Source: a bacterium (GTDB lineage Bacteria > UBA8248). From it: DNA of 11,319 nucleotides. The stretch spans positions 1 through 11,319 of the forward strand of contig JAQBZT010000060.1 in assembly GCA_027622355.1 (NCBI GenBank), given 5' to 3'. The translations under genes and the position numbers were made by a program. Shown one piece after another: positions 1-6,945 of this stretch (position 1 is the stretch's first letter; every line of letters starts with the position of its first letter). The notes under the pieces were generated by a model. It was not told the origin of the DNA. It was given only the letters and a program-made list of their open reading frames with translations, and made no database searches.

Positions 1-117
1 CACCACCCCCTCGAGGGCGCTCAGCCGCTTTTCCACCCGGGCGGAGCAGGCGGCACAGGTCATGCCTTGTACCGTCAGGTCAATTTCCCGGGATTCTTTC
101 GTTTTTTCAGTCACCAT
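1..117 (-). CDS. copA: Heavy-metal (probably Cu+) P-type ATPase, N-terminal fragment
   Basis: Only the first 39 codons are in the window; the gene runs off the left edge. The peptide contains a heavy-metal-associated (HMA) domain start, with the metal-binding motif GMTCAAC at residues 18-24 (Cys21 and Cys24) followed by the amphipathic helix expected of the ferredoxin-like HMA fold. In this family such a domain near the N-terminus, after a short charged lead, is typical of copper-exporting P1B-ATPases, which pump Cu+ out across the inner membrane. A free-standing copper chaperone (CopZ-like) or a Zn/Cd ATPase would begin in a similar way and cannot be excluded, because the catalytic domains are not visible. 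The ATG follows a purine-rich AAGGGTGG ribosome site. It lies 23 bases after the stop of the upstream TetR gene, so the two are probably co-transcribed. Confidence 0.7.
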   Translation of the reverse strand, partial: MVTEKTKESREIDLTVQGMTCAACSARVEKRLSALEGVV

Positions 118-140
118 GATCCACCCTTTTTTTTATTGAT

Positions 141-791
141 TTACGATTTGTCATTCGCCGCCGTGGCGGATGTTTTGAGCCACGGCAGATTTTCGACCGC
201 CAACCGGCAATCTTTCTGAAGAGAATCCGCATCGAGCGTCGCCCGGGCCACGAGATGTCCCCCCTGTATCTGGGAGAAAAACGCCCGCGCCAGCCCTTCT
301 GTGTCCGCATCAGTGGGGAGCATCCCCTCGCCCTGGGCCTGCTCCAGCGTTTCGGCAATCCGGCCGAAGATTCCTTTCCACAAACGGGCGAAGCGCTTCT
401 GGAAATCTTCATCCATGCCGCTGAGCTCCAGCGAGAGATTCCCGATGGGGCACCCGCAGCAGGGGGACTCGAAGCTGGGCATCCGCGAGTAGAGGGCGGC
501 CAGGCGCTCGATTTTCTCCCGGCCGTTGCCGGGCCCATTCAATGAAGGATCGAGATAATGCGTATGGAGGAGCGTTTCGAAGTAATCGATCACGGCGAGG
601 GCCAGATTTTTTTTGGACTTGAAAAAGTAGTAGAGGCTTCCCCGGTTCACCTCGGCCGCCTGGGCCACGGCATCGAGTGAGGTGGCCGTATACCCATTCC
701 GGTAGATCAGCGTCGCCGCCGTCTCGACAATGCGCGCGCGGGTCCCCCCGGCGTTTTCAGATTTCGGTTTCGGTGCGTTCTTCACGGCCAT
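141..791 (-). CDS. TetR/AcrR-family transcriptional regulator
   Basis: This 216-residue protein is close to the usual TetR length. Residues about 18-64 form the N-terminal DNA-binding domain: the helix-turn-helix runs through TSLDAVAQAAEVNRGSLYYF and is followed by the typical FKSKKNLA segment. The rest is the helical ligand-binding and dimerisation domain. It contains a cysteine cluster, CCGCPIGNLSLEL, with Cys111, Cys112 and Cys114, plus a single Cys195. A Gly-Cys motif at this place recalls NemR-like TetR proteins that sense electrophiles through cysteine; sensing by this protein is inferred. ATG at 791 is preferred over TTG at 794 because GAGGAG at 799-804 lies seven bases before the ATG. 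It probably represses its own promoter and the downstream metal ATPase gene, so metal or thiol stress is a plausible signal. Confidence 0.9.
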   Translation of the reverse strand: MAVKNAPKPKSENAGGTRARIVETAATLIYRNGYTATSLDAVAQAAEVNRGSLYYFFKSKKNLALAVIDYFETLLHTHYLDPSLNGPGNGREKIERLAALYSRMPSFESPCCGCPIGNLSLELSGMDEDFQKRFARLWKGIFGRIAETLEQAQGEGMLPTDADTEGLARAFFSQIQGGHLVARATLDADSLQKDCRLAVENLPWLKTSATAANDKS

Positions 792-793
792 CA

Positions 794-841
794 AATGACT
801 CCTCGGAGTGAAACTCCTCGGGTGGCGAATGACTCCTCGGA
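794..841 (-). repeat. Three short direct repeats in the tetR leader
   Basis: The nine-base unit ACTCCTCGG (plus-strand reading) occurs at 798-806, 813-821 and 832-840. The first and third copies extend to a shared 14-mer, AATGACTCCTCGGA, at 794-807 and 828-841. Read on the transcribed minus strand, each copy carries a GAGGAG Shine-Dalgarno core. Only the copy nearest tetR is followed by a start codon at a useful distance. The others could be by-products of local duplication, standby ribosome sites or binding sites for a regulator. Confidence 0.6.
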
Positions 842-845
842 ATGG

Positions 846-878
846 AATGTAGGCTTTCTTAGTTAGTCAGTCAACTAA
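846..878 (-). promoter_or_regulatory. tetR promoter with overlapping candidate TetR operator
   Basis: On the minus strand a -35 box TTGACT (869-874) is separated by 17 bases from a -10 box TACATT (846-851). This would start transcription near 839, about 48 bases before the tetR ATG. The -35 box lies inside the inverted repeat TTAGTTAGTCAGTCAACTAA (859-878), whose arms are TTAGTT and AACTAA around 8 bases. Its size and placement suit a TetR operator, and repressor bound there would block RNA polymerase. The sequence just upstream (about 879-930) is markedly AT-rich compared with its surroundings and could act as an UP element. The boxes and repeat are seen; operator function is inferred. Confidence 0.6.
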
Positions 879-937
879 ATTTTAAGCCAAAAGGAAATAA
901 TCTTTAATCTAATTTATTTCAAATAGATAGACGATAA

Positions 938-1879
938 TCATTCCATCAGGGCGGACACGTGGGCCGCCACGGACAGCTCGAGGGCATCAAGGTTGTAGCC
1001 CCCCTCCAGAAGACTCACGATGCGGCCCCCGCAGAGGGATGCAGCCAAATCCTTGAATTTCCGGGTCATTTCGGCAAAGTAGTCTTCCGACAACCGGCAT
1101 CCCCCCAGCAGATCTCCCCGGTGGGCATCGAAGCCTGCCGAGAGGAGCATGATCTCCGGCCGGAACGCAGCAATTGCCGGAAGCACCACGTTTTCGTATT
1201 TCTCGAAAAACACGGCTTCCTCGGTGCCGGGCGACATCGGCAGATTCAACGTCGCCCCCTCGCCGGCCCCTTCCCCCTTCTCCCATTCCATGCCGCTCCC
1301 CGGAAAAAGGGGGTGCTGGTGCATCGAGACAAAAAAAACATCGGGATCCTCCCAAAAAATACTCTGGGTTCCGTTCCCGTGGTGAATGTCCCAGTCCAGG
1401 ATGGCGATGCGCCCAAGGCCGTGGTGCCTCTGGAGATAGCGGGCCAGGATGGCGATGTTCGCGAAGAGGCAAAACCCCATGGAGCGGAAAGCGTAGGCAT
1501 GGTGGCCCGGCGGCCGGATCGCGCAAAAGGCGTTGTCCACCTCCCCCGCCATCACGGCGTCCGCCGCCGTGAGGGCCGCATCAACTGCCCTGAGCGCGGC
1601 CGCATAGCTTTTCTCGCTGATCCGGGTATCGCCCCCATCGAGCGTCCTCATTCCCCGCCGGAAGGCCTCTTCCACCTCGCGGTGGTGCTTCTCCTCGTGA
1701 ACCTCGAGCACCCACTTCCGGGCGTCATGGGGGATGGGGGTTCGGGCGTCCAGTTGTGGAATTCTCGATAACATCCGCTCGGGGGCCAGGCGCGCCGCCC
1801 GCTCGGCGCGCTCGACATGGTTCCGGCCCGTGTCGTGCTCCAGGAAGATCGGGTCCCAGTAGTAAGCGGTTCTCGCCAT
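938..1879 (-). CDS. Histone-deacetylase-family zinc hydrolase (class II / HDAH-like)
   Basis: This 313-residue protein belongs to the arginase/deacetylase superfamily. In bacteria these enzymes remove acetyl groups from acetyl-lysine, acetylpolyamines or related amides in the cytoplasm. The family motifs appear in order: RPPGHHA (catalytic His126 and His127), GFCLFANIA, DWDIHHGNGTQ (zinc ligands Asp164 and His166), SMHQ, SAGFDAHRGD (third zinc ligand Asp251) and LEGGYN (transition-state Tyr295). All catalytic residues are intact and the length is full, so it should be active. The DWDIHHGNGTQ version resembles class II deacetylases and HDAH rather than AcuC, but the natural substrate cannot be read from the sequence. 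The ATG has an AGAGGAG ribosome site about 11 bases upstream. It is divergent from the octahaem cytochrome. A TATACT at 1926-1931 is a possible -10 box but lacks a good -35. Confidence 0.93.
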   Translation of the reverse strand: MARTAYYWDPIFLEHDTGRNHVERAERAARLAPERMLSRIPQLDARTPIPHDARKWVLEVHEEKHHREVEEAFRRGMRTLDGGDTRISEKSYAAALRAVDAALTAADAVMAGEVDNAFCAIRPPGHHAYAFRSMGFCLFANIAILARYLQRHHGLGRIAILDWDIHHGNGTQSIFWEDPDVFFVSMHQHPLFPGSGMEWEKGEGAGEGATLNLPMSPGTEEAVFFEKYENVVLPAIAAFRPEIMLLSAGFDAHRGDLLGGCRLSEDYFAEMTRKFKDLAASLCGGRIVSLLEGGYNLDALELSVAAHVSALME

Positions 1880-2001
1880 TTTCGGACTATCTCCTCTCGC
1901 AAACCGCGCCTGTGATGCGCGGCGCAGTATATCCCCCTGGCCGCCCCGCCCGCCTCTCGGAAAAAGCCCTCTACTGGCAGGATTTTGGGCCCTCCCACGG
2001 G

Positions 2002-2029
2002 TTGACGCCGGGACCCCGGTCTATATAAT
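2002..2029 (+). promoter_or_regulatory. Sigma70-type promoter of the octahaem cytochrome, with spacer palindrome
   Basis: A -35 box TTGACG (2002-2007) and a perfect -10 box TATAAT (2024-2029) are separated by 16 bases. Transcription would start near 2036, leaving a leader of about 48 bases before the ATG at 2084. The spacer holds the perfect inverted repeat CCGGG-AC-CCCGG (2008-2019), which directly abuts the -35 box. A dimeric regulator bound there would control access to the promoter. The promoter call is strong; the operator is inferred. Confidence 0.75.
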
Positions 2030-2083
2030 TCTCTCCGGTCTGATGCTTGCTATCGCCCCCAAAAACCTGGAGAAAGCGCCTGG

Positions 2084-4930
2084 ATGGCTGAGCGAAATTT
2101 TAAGCCCCCAGAGGAAAAAACCAGCCCGGTTCCATTTTTCATCCTGGGACTTCTTTTTGTGGCCGTCACCTTCTGGACGGTTTGGGATGAATCTTTCACC
2201 CGGCGGCCCTGGAAAGAATATCAGAAGCAGTTCAATCAGTACGAGTTGAAGCTCGTCAGAGAGCTGCTGAACAAGGCCAAGGAAAAGGACGGCAAGGCCG
2301 TTGCCGTGATCGACAAGCAGATCCAGGCGCAGAGCCAAAAACTGGCGGTCTCCTCCGAACTCATTCAGATCAAAAAAGAACTCGATCGCCTGAAGCTCGT
2401 GGCCTTCGAGAAGGTCCAGGACTTCGCTTTCGCCAAATCTACCTACGATGAGGCGTACTTTCACTACACTGAGGGCGTCCGCCAAGGGCACGACGTCCAG
2501 AAGCAACTCGCCCACCTCCAGGAAGCCAAAAAGGAAGTGGGCCGTCTCCAGCCCATCGCCGAGAAGGCCGAGGCCCAGCGGGACGCGCTGCTCGCCAAAA
2601 TCGAGGAAAGACAAAAGGGCCTGTCCATCCTCATACGCCAGCGCCGCCGGCGCTCGGGCGAGATCGCCGACCTGGAGCGCCGCATCAAGAGCATCAAATC
2701 GCGGCCCTACGAGATCAAGCAGATCGTCCTGAGGGAGTTCGAGCGCAACAACTTCAACGAGCCTGTCCTTCGCGTCGATCGGTGCCATACCTGCCACCTG
2801 GGCATTGACCGGGCCGGCTTTGAAAACGCCCCCCAACCGTTCCGCACCCATTCGGAGCGCAGGTTTTACCTCGTCGAGCACAACTACAAAGAGATCGGCT
2901 GTGTCGCCTGCCACGGCGGCCAAGGCTCGGCCATTACCGCAGTGAACAAGGCGCACGGCCTTGCCGACTTCTGGGAAAATCCGATCCTCAATAAAGCGGA
3001 CCAGCAGACCAAATGTCTCGGGTGCCATACGAACGTTTTCAATCTCGAAAAAGCGCCCAAGCTCTCGCGCGGCATCGCCCTCGTCCGCGAACTCGGCTGC
3101 TTCGGCTGCCACAACATCCCCGGGGCCGAGGGACTTCTCAACCGCGGGCCCGACCTTTCCCGGATTCAGGAGAAGGTCGACCCCGACTGGCTGCTGACCT
3201 GGATCAAGCGCCCCAAGGACTACAACCCGCGCACCAAGATGCCCTACCTCAGCCTCGCCGATCAGGAAGTGCGCGACATCGCCACCTACGTCTGGACGGT
3301 GGGCAAGCCGAAGGCACCCGTCCAGAGCATGGCCGGGCTGGAGAACCCGAAGCTGATCGCACAGGGCAAGGAACTCTTCGAGTCCGTCGGCTGCCTCGGA
3401 TGCCACATCCGCGACGAAAAAGACATCAAGGCGGGCCCCATCAAAGGGGTCAGCGGCCGGCCCATCGTCTACTGGAGCCGCGATTTCGGCCCGGCACTCG
3501 GAAACGCGGGGAAGAAGCTCCGCGCCGACTGGCTCTTCCGGTGGCTGAAGGACCCCAAGGCCTACTGGCCTGAGACCACCATGCCCAGTCTGCGGCTCAC
3601 CGACGATGAGGCGAAGGCCATCACCGCCTACCTGATGAACCTCTCCCCTGCCACGGGGGCCGCGAGCGGCGCCCTGGGCGATACGGCCGCGTTCGAACGG
3701 GGCAAGTCGCTCGTCGCCAAGCGCGGCTGCGCCGGCTGCCACGTGATTCCCGGCATGGAGAATGTCGGCAAGATCGGCCCCGACCTGGCCTCATTCGCCG
3801 AAAAGAAACCCTTCGAACTCGATTTCGGCAACGTGGTGAACACGCCCAAAACGTGGGAAGCCTGGGTGTTCGGCAAGCTGAAGAACCCGAAGCTCTACCA
3901 GACCGACCGCATCAAGCTCCTGATGCCGAATTTCGATCTGAGCGACAAAGAGGTTTCCGAAATCCGCACCTTCCTCCGCGGAATGATCCCCCACGGCCCG
4001 CCCCATACGGTCCATGCGGAATTCGCCGAGCGCGCCAAGCGCATCGAGGCCGGCCGGAGGATGATCGAAAAATACAACTGCTCGGGGTGTCACCTCGTCG
4101 AAAACTGGGGCGGCGACATCCTTCGCCACTACAAGGACACGAACGACGGCCCGCCTCCCCTCGATGGAGAGGGCGACAAGGTGCAGCCCGGCTGGTTCTT
4201 CGGCTTCCTGAAAAACGTTGTCATCCTGCGCCCCTGGCTGAAGGTGCGCATGCCGAACTTCCAGATGCCGGAAAAAGACGCGGCCGCCCTGGTCAACTAC
4301 CTCGCGGCGCTGGACAACAAGCTCCGGTCCTACGTCCACTTCGACCCGACCCGGGTAAAGAGCGAAACCCTGGCCGCGGGCCGGATACTCTTCCAGAAGG
4401 CCGAGTGTCTCTCCTGCCACAACAAATGGCCGTCGCCGCCGGGCTCAGAGCCGCCCTCGGCCCCGAATCTGTTGTTGGCCAAAGAACGCCTCCGCCCGGA
4501 GTGGATTTTCCGCTGGATCATGAATCCTTCGCGGATCCGGCCAGGAACCAAGATGCCCACCTTCTTCGAGGGGGCGGGCGCCAAGGCCAACATTCTCAAC
4601 GGCAAGCGGCTGGCGGAGGAAAACGGCAAGTGGATCTATGAGTTGGACTCGGAGAAAGAATCCGAACTCGCCGAGAACAGGCCCGCCTCCCTCTGGCTGG
4701 GAAGCAGCCGAATCATCGTTACGGTGGCGGGAATCGACGGGAAAAAGATCAAAATCGCCGCGCCCCGCGATCTGGGCCAAACTATCAGCCATGCGACGCT
4801 GGAGAGCCATGGCGAGCCCATCGACCCGGCCCTCCTCGGCGGAGACGGCTACAGGCAAATTGCCGCGCTGCGCGACTACCTGATGGTGACGAACATATTT
4901 CCGAAATTGAATCCGAAACCCAAAAACTAG
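2084..4930 (+). CDS. Membrane-anchored octahaem cytochrome c with helical stalk
   Basis: This 948-residue protein starts with a short charged segment and one hydrophobic helix (about residues 17-34) that should act as an uncleaved membrane anchor exporting the rest to the periplasm. Residues about 45-220 are highly charged and mostly helical, probably a coiled-coil stalk. Eight CXXCH haem sites follow, with first cysteines at 234, 273, 311, 339, 437, 549, 666 and 775. Haems 4 to 8 each sit in a class-I-like domain with a later Met-Pro (Met386, 500, 614, 723, 824), the usual sixth ligand. Haems 1 to 3 have no such Met and may be bis-His. The last domain has an insertion of about 90 residues before its final helix. 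The protein probably passes electrons along a haem wire between a quinol-oxidising complex and periplasmic acceptors. I do not recognise a named family for the full architecture. GGAG lies about 11 bases before the ATG. Confidence 0.93.
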   Translation: MAERNFKPPEEKTSPVPFFILGLLFVAVTFWTVWDESFTRRPWKEYQKQFNQYELKLVRELLNKAKEKDGKAVAVIDKQIQAQSQKLAVSSELIQIKKELDRLKLVAFEKVQDFAFAKSTYDEAYFHYTEGVRQGHDVQKQLAHLQEAKKEVGRLQPIAEKAEAQRDALLAKIEERQKGLSILIRQRRRRSGEIADLERRIKSIKSRPYEIKQIVLREFERNNFNEPVLRVDRCHTCHLGIDRAGFENAPQPFRTHSERRFYLVEHNYKEIGCVACHGGQGSAITAVNKAHGLADFWENPILNKADQQTKCLGCHTNVFNLEKAPKLSRGIALVRELGCFGCHNIPGAEGLLNRGPDLSRIQEKVDPDWLLTWIKRPKDYNPRTKMPYLSLADQEVRDIATYVWTVGKPKAPVQSMAGLENPKLIAQGKELFESVGCLGCHIRDEKDIKAGPIKGVSGRPIVYWSRDFGPALGNAGKKLRADWLFRWLKDPKAYWPETTMPSLRLTDDEAKAITAYLMNLSPATGAASGALGDTAAFERGKSLVAKRGCAGCHVIPGMENVGKIGPDLASFAEKKPFELDFGNVVNTPKTWEAWVFGKLKNPKLYQTDRIKLLMPNFDLSDKEVSEIRTFLRGMIPHGPPHTVHAEFAERAKRIEAGRRMIEKYNCSGCHLVENWGGDILRHYKDTNDGPPPLDGEGDKVQPGWFFGFLKNVVILRPWLKVRMPNFQMPEKDAAALVNYLAALDNKLRSYVHFDPTRVKSETLAAGRILFQKAECLSCHNKWPSPPGSEPPSAPNLLLAKERLRPEWIFRWIMNPSRIRPGTKMPTFFEGAGAKANILNGKRLAEENGKWIYELDSEKESELAENRPASLWLGSSRIIVTVAGIDGKKIKIAAPRDLGQTISHATLESHGEPIDPALLGGDGYRQIAALRDYLMVTNIFPKLNPKPKN

Positions 4931-4957
4931 ACTTTCTTCCTCGAAAACCAATATCCG

Positions 4958-5001
4958 AATCCGCTCTCCCCAAACATATATGGGGGAGGGCGGATTTTTT
5001 T
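4958..5001 (+). terminator. Rho-independent terminator of the octahaem cytochrome gene
   Basis: A 14-bp stem pairs AATCCGCTCTCCCC (4958-4971) with GGGGAGGGCGGATT (4983-4996), with one G-U wobble and an 11-base loop. A run of seven T follows at 4995-5001. The T-run is only on the plus side, so it serves the cytochrome gene and not the convergent gene ending at 5005. Confidence 0.92.
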
Positions 5002-5004
5002 GGG

Positions 5005-5694
5005 CTAGGCCGTAATCCCCCTCTTTATGCGCTCCTCATTCGTCCGGCGATGGGCCTGGCGGATGGGCTCGGGCAGGCGGTACCGGGGACTCGCCTGCAT
5101 GACCCAGTCGATGGACTTCTCCAGGCTCACCCGGTGGCCGGGCGAGATGAAGATGGGCTTCACCCCCTGGCGGGTCCGCAGCCGCGCCCCCACCCGCTCG
5201 CCGTCCGGCCCGTGGAGCGCGGCCCATGCCCCCCGCCGATCCGCCGGCTCGGGTCCCTCGCCGAAAAGGCGGGACTTTCCACAGCCGATGGAAGGAGTGG
5301 CCCACCTCAGCCCCAAGTGCGCCGCCAGACCCAGCCCGCGCGGGTGGGCAATCCCCTGGCCGTCAAAGAGAATCAGATCGGGCTTGCGCCGCAATTTCCG
5401 GAAGGCCTGCTCCATCAACGGCCCCTCCCGGAAGGAGAGCAGACCCGGAACGTAGGGAAACGGCATCTCCCCCACGGCAAAGACCTCCTCCAGGACACAC
5501 AATTCGGGAAAGTCGAGAAGAATCACGCCGGCGACCGCGCGCCGGCCGAAGCGCGGATAGGAGATATCCACGCCCGCCACCGTCCGGGGAGGGTGGACCC
5601 GCGGCCGCAGCCGCACCTTGCGGCGAAGCGCATTCTGGAGAGCAACCGCATCGCGGGGGGACAAATTCCACGGATGGCGGAGAGGGTCCTTCAT
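5005..5694 (-). CDS. nfi: Endonuclease V (deoxyinosine repair)
   Basis: The 229-residue product is close to the 223 residues of E. coli Nfi, which nicks DNA one nucleotide 3' of deoxyinosine left by adenine deamination. Family motifs are intact: VAGVDISY with metal ligand Asp43, the strand-separating wedge PYVPG (80-84) followed by Glu90, DGQGIAHPRGLGLAAHLG with Asp111, SIGCGKSRLFG with Lys140, and a C-terminal SPGHRVSLE. The active site therefore looks complete. Its ATG overlaps the stop of the potassium channel gene in an ATGA, so translation is probably coupled and the gene seems to lack its own promoter. It converges on the cytochrome gene, with only three bases between its stop codon and that gene's terminator T-run. 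Confidence 0.95.
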   Translation of the reverse strand: MKDPLRHPWNLSPRDAVALQNALRRKVRLRPRVHPPRTVAGVDISYPRFGRRAVAGVILLDFPELCVLEEVFAVGEMPFPYVPGLLSFREGPLMEQAFRKLRRKPDLILFDGQGIAHPRGLGLAAHLGLRWATPSIGCGKSRLFGEGPEPADRRGAWAALHGPDGERVGARLRTRQGVKPIFISPGHRVSLEKSIDWVMQASPRYRLPEPIRQAHRRTNEERIKRGITA

Positions 5695-6752
5695 TTTGCC
5701 GTTACGCTATCCCGGCTTTCCTCTCCCTCGCCTTCCTGTTCAATCTGGTATCCGAGGAATTTTCGAAGTGCGAATATTTGATCCAGGGCTCCAATCACGA
5801 TCAGGATATCGCCCTCGTTCACGACGTAATTGCTTTTGGGGTTGTATACATGCTTCGCCGAATCCAATGGCTTGACTGCGACGATGACCAGGTCGGTATG
5901 CGCGGGGAAGTGGATCTCCCGAAGTGTCTTCCCGACATGTTCCCACTCCCCGGGAACTTTTACCTCTTCGATGCGCAGGGTGATATCCGTCTCCCGAAGC
6001 ATCGTGTCGAGAAACGAGACCACCGTCGGACGGATGGCCTCCGAGGCCATCCGGAGGCCGCCGATGAAAGTGGCCATGACGGTGGCGTTAGCTCCAACTC
6101 TTTGAAATTTATGAAGATTATCGCGATCAAATACCCCCGAAATAATCCGCAGCTGGGGGGACAACTCCCGGGCCGAGAGGACCACCAGCAGGTTTTCGCT
6201 GTCGGTATTCAGGGCGGTGATGAGCCCTTTTGCGTTTTCGATATTGGCCATCTTCAGGAACTGCTCCTTCGTCGGGTCGCCTTCGATGTAGAGTATCTCC
6301 CGGCCCGGAAAGTTCTTTTCGAGCTTCTCGATGTCCTTGGCGACAACCACAACGGGTGTCTGGGTTTTGATGAATTCCTCGAGAACATAGTGGGCCTCGT
6401 CCTCGAAGCCGCATAGAATGAAGTGGCCTTGCAGGCGATTGATTCGATTCAGCATATTCCGGATCCTCAAAAAATTTGAGAGATGCCCTTCGACAAGGAA
6501 CGCCGTAAAGGTACCGATTCCGTAGGCCAGGATCCCCATGCCGCTCAAAAGGAGGAACATGGTGAAGACGCGGCCCTTCCCCGATAGTGCCCGCGTCTCT
6601 CCATAGCCCACCGTCGTCAGCGAGATGACTGTCATGTAGATGGAATCGAGGAAATCCCACCCTTCCAGGACCATGTAGCCGGTAACGCCTATCAGGAGAA
6701 CGAGAATCAGCAGCCCGGAAGCGACGACAAGTCGGCGGCGAAGTGTTCCCAT
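5691..6752 (-). CDS. Two-helix potassium channel with RCK (TrkA-N/TrkA-C) domain
   Basis: This 353-residue protein has the architecture of MthK-type K+ channels. It has an outer helix (about residues 8-28), a pore helix and selectivity filter TTVGYGE (46-52), an inner helix (about 62-87) with the gating glycines GMGILAYGIG, then a cytoplasmic RCK_N Rossmann domain (from FILCGF at 111) and an RCK_C domain (about 255-335). The signature filter makes K+ selectivity very likely. The dinucleotide-binding GxGxxG of many TrkA domains is replaced by GFEDEA, as in MthK, which binds Ca2+ instead of NAD. The ligand here is therefore probably not NAD(H), though that is inference. The start is the ATG behind a GGGGGGA stretch. 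It overlaps the endonuclease V gene by four bases; a role shared by the two products is not evident. Confidence 0.93.
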   Translation of the reverse strand: MGTLRRRLVVASGLLILVLLIGVTGYMVLEGWDFLDSIYMTVISLTTVGYGETRALSGKGRVFTMFLLLSGMGILAYGIGTFTAFLVEGHLSNFLRIRNMLNRINRLQGHFILCGFEDEAHYVLEEFIKTQTPVVVVAKDIEKLEKNFPGREILYIEGDPTKEQFLKMANIENAKGLITALNTDSENLLVVLSARELSPQLRIISGVFDRDNLHKFQRVGANATVMATFIGGLRMASEAIRPTVVSFLDTMLRETDITLRIEEVKVPGEWEHVGKTLREIHFPAHTDLVIVAVKPLDSAKHVYNPKSNYVVNEGDILIVIGALDQIFALRKFLGYQIEQEGEGEESRDSVTAK

Positions 6753-6846
6753 CGGCGGAAAAATCCCCCCACAGACAAGTCAACCAATCCGCTCCGGAAG
6801 GCCCCGCCCGACCCGAATCCGAAGCGAGCCAGAAAACATCCCCGGA

Positions 6847-6875
6847 AGTATAAAACCAACAATTAGGATAGTTCC
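6847..6875 (-). promoter_or_regulatory. Weak candidate promoter of the potassium channel gene
   Basis: The 193-base gap between the rel stop and the channel start holds no gene I can support. On the minus strand a TATACT (6847-6852) is a good -10 match in an AT-rich patch, but the hexamer about 18 bases upstream (TGGAAC) matches the -35 consensus at only three positions. No terminator for rel is visible, so read-through from rel is equally possible. Confidence 0.25.
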
Positions 6876-6945
6876 ACGAAATCATACGCCATCTGGAAGG
6901 GAAGACCTACGCCCATGCCGGGCGCGCGGCCGGTAAGAGGCGGAT

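Noticed and set aside
124..134. T-run between tetR and the ATPase gene as a terminator.
   Set aside because: No stem precedes it, and on the transcribed minus strand it is an A-run just upstream of the ATPase ribosome site.
792..794. TTG codon one position before the ATG as an alternative tetR start.
   Set aside because: The GAGGAG ribosome site is seven bases from the ATG but only four from the TTG, and ATG is the stronger start.
959..1771. A 270-codon plus-strand open frame opposite the deacetylase gene.
   Set aside because: The minus strand has every catalytic motif of the deacetylase family; the antisense frame has none of its own.
2021..3742. A 573-codon minus-strand open frame antisense to the octahaem cytochrome.
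   Set aside because: It lies wholly opposite a gene with eight haem motifs, has no recognisable domains and a low-complexity Gly/Ala/Leu/Asp-rich composition typical of the reverse strand of a GC-rich gene.
5226..6416. A 396-codon plus-strand open frame spanning two minus-strand genes.
   Set aside because: It crosses the endonuclease V and potassium channel genes in antisense, changes composition at their junction and shows no coherent domain.
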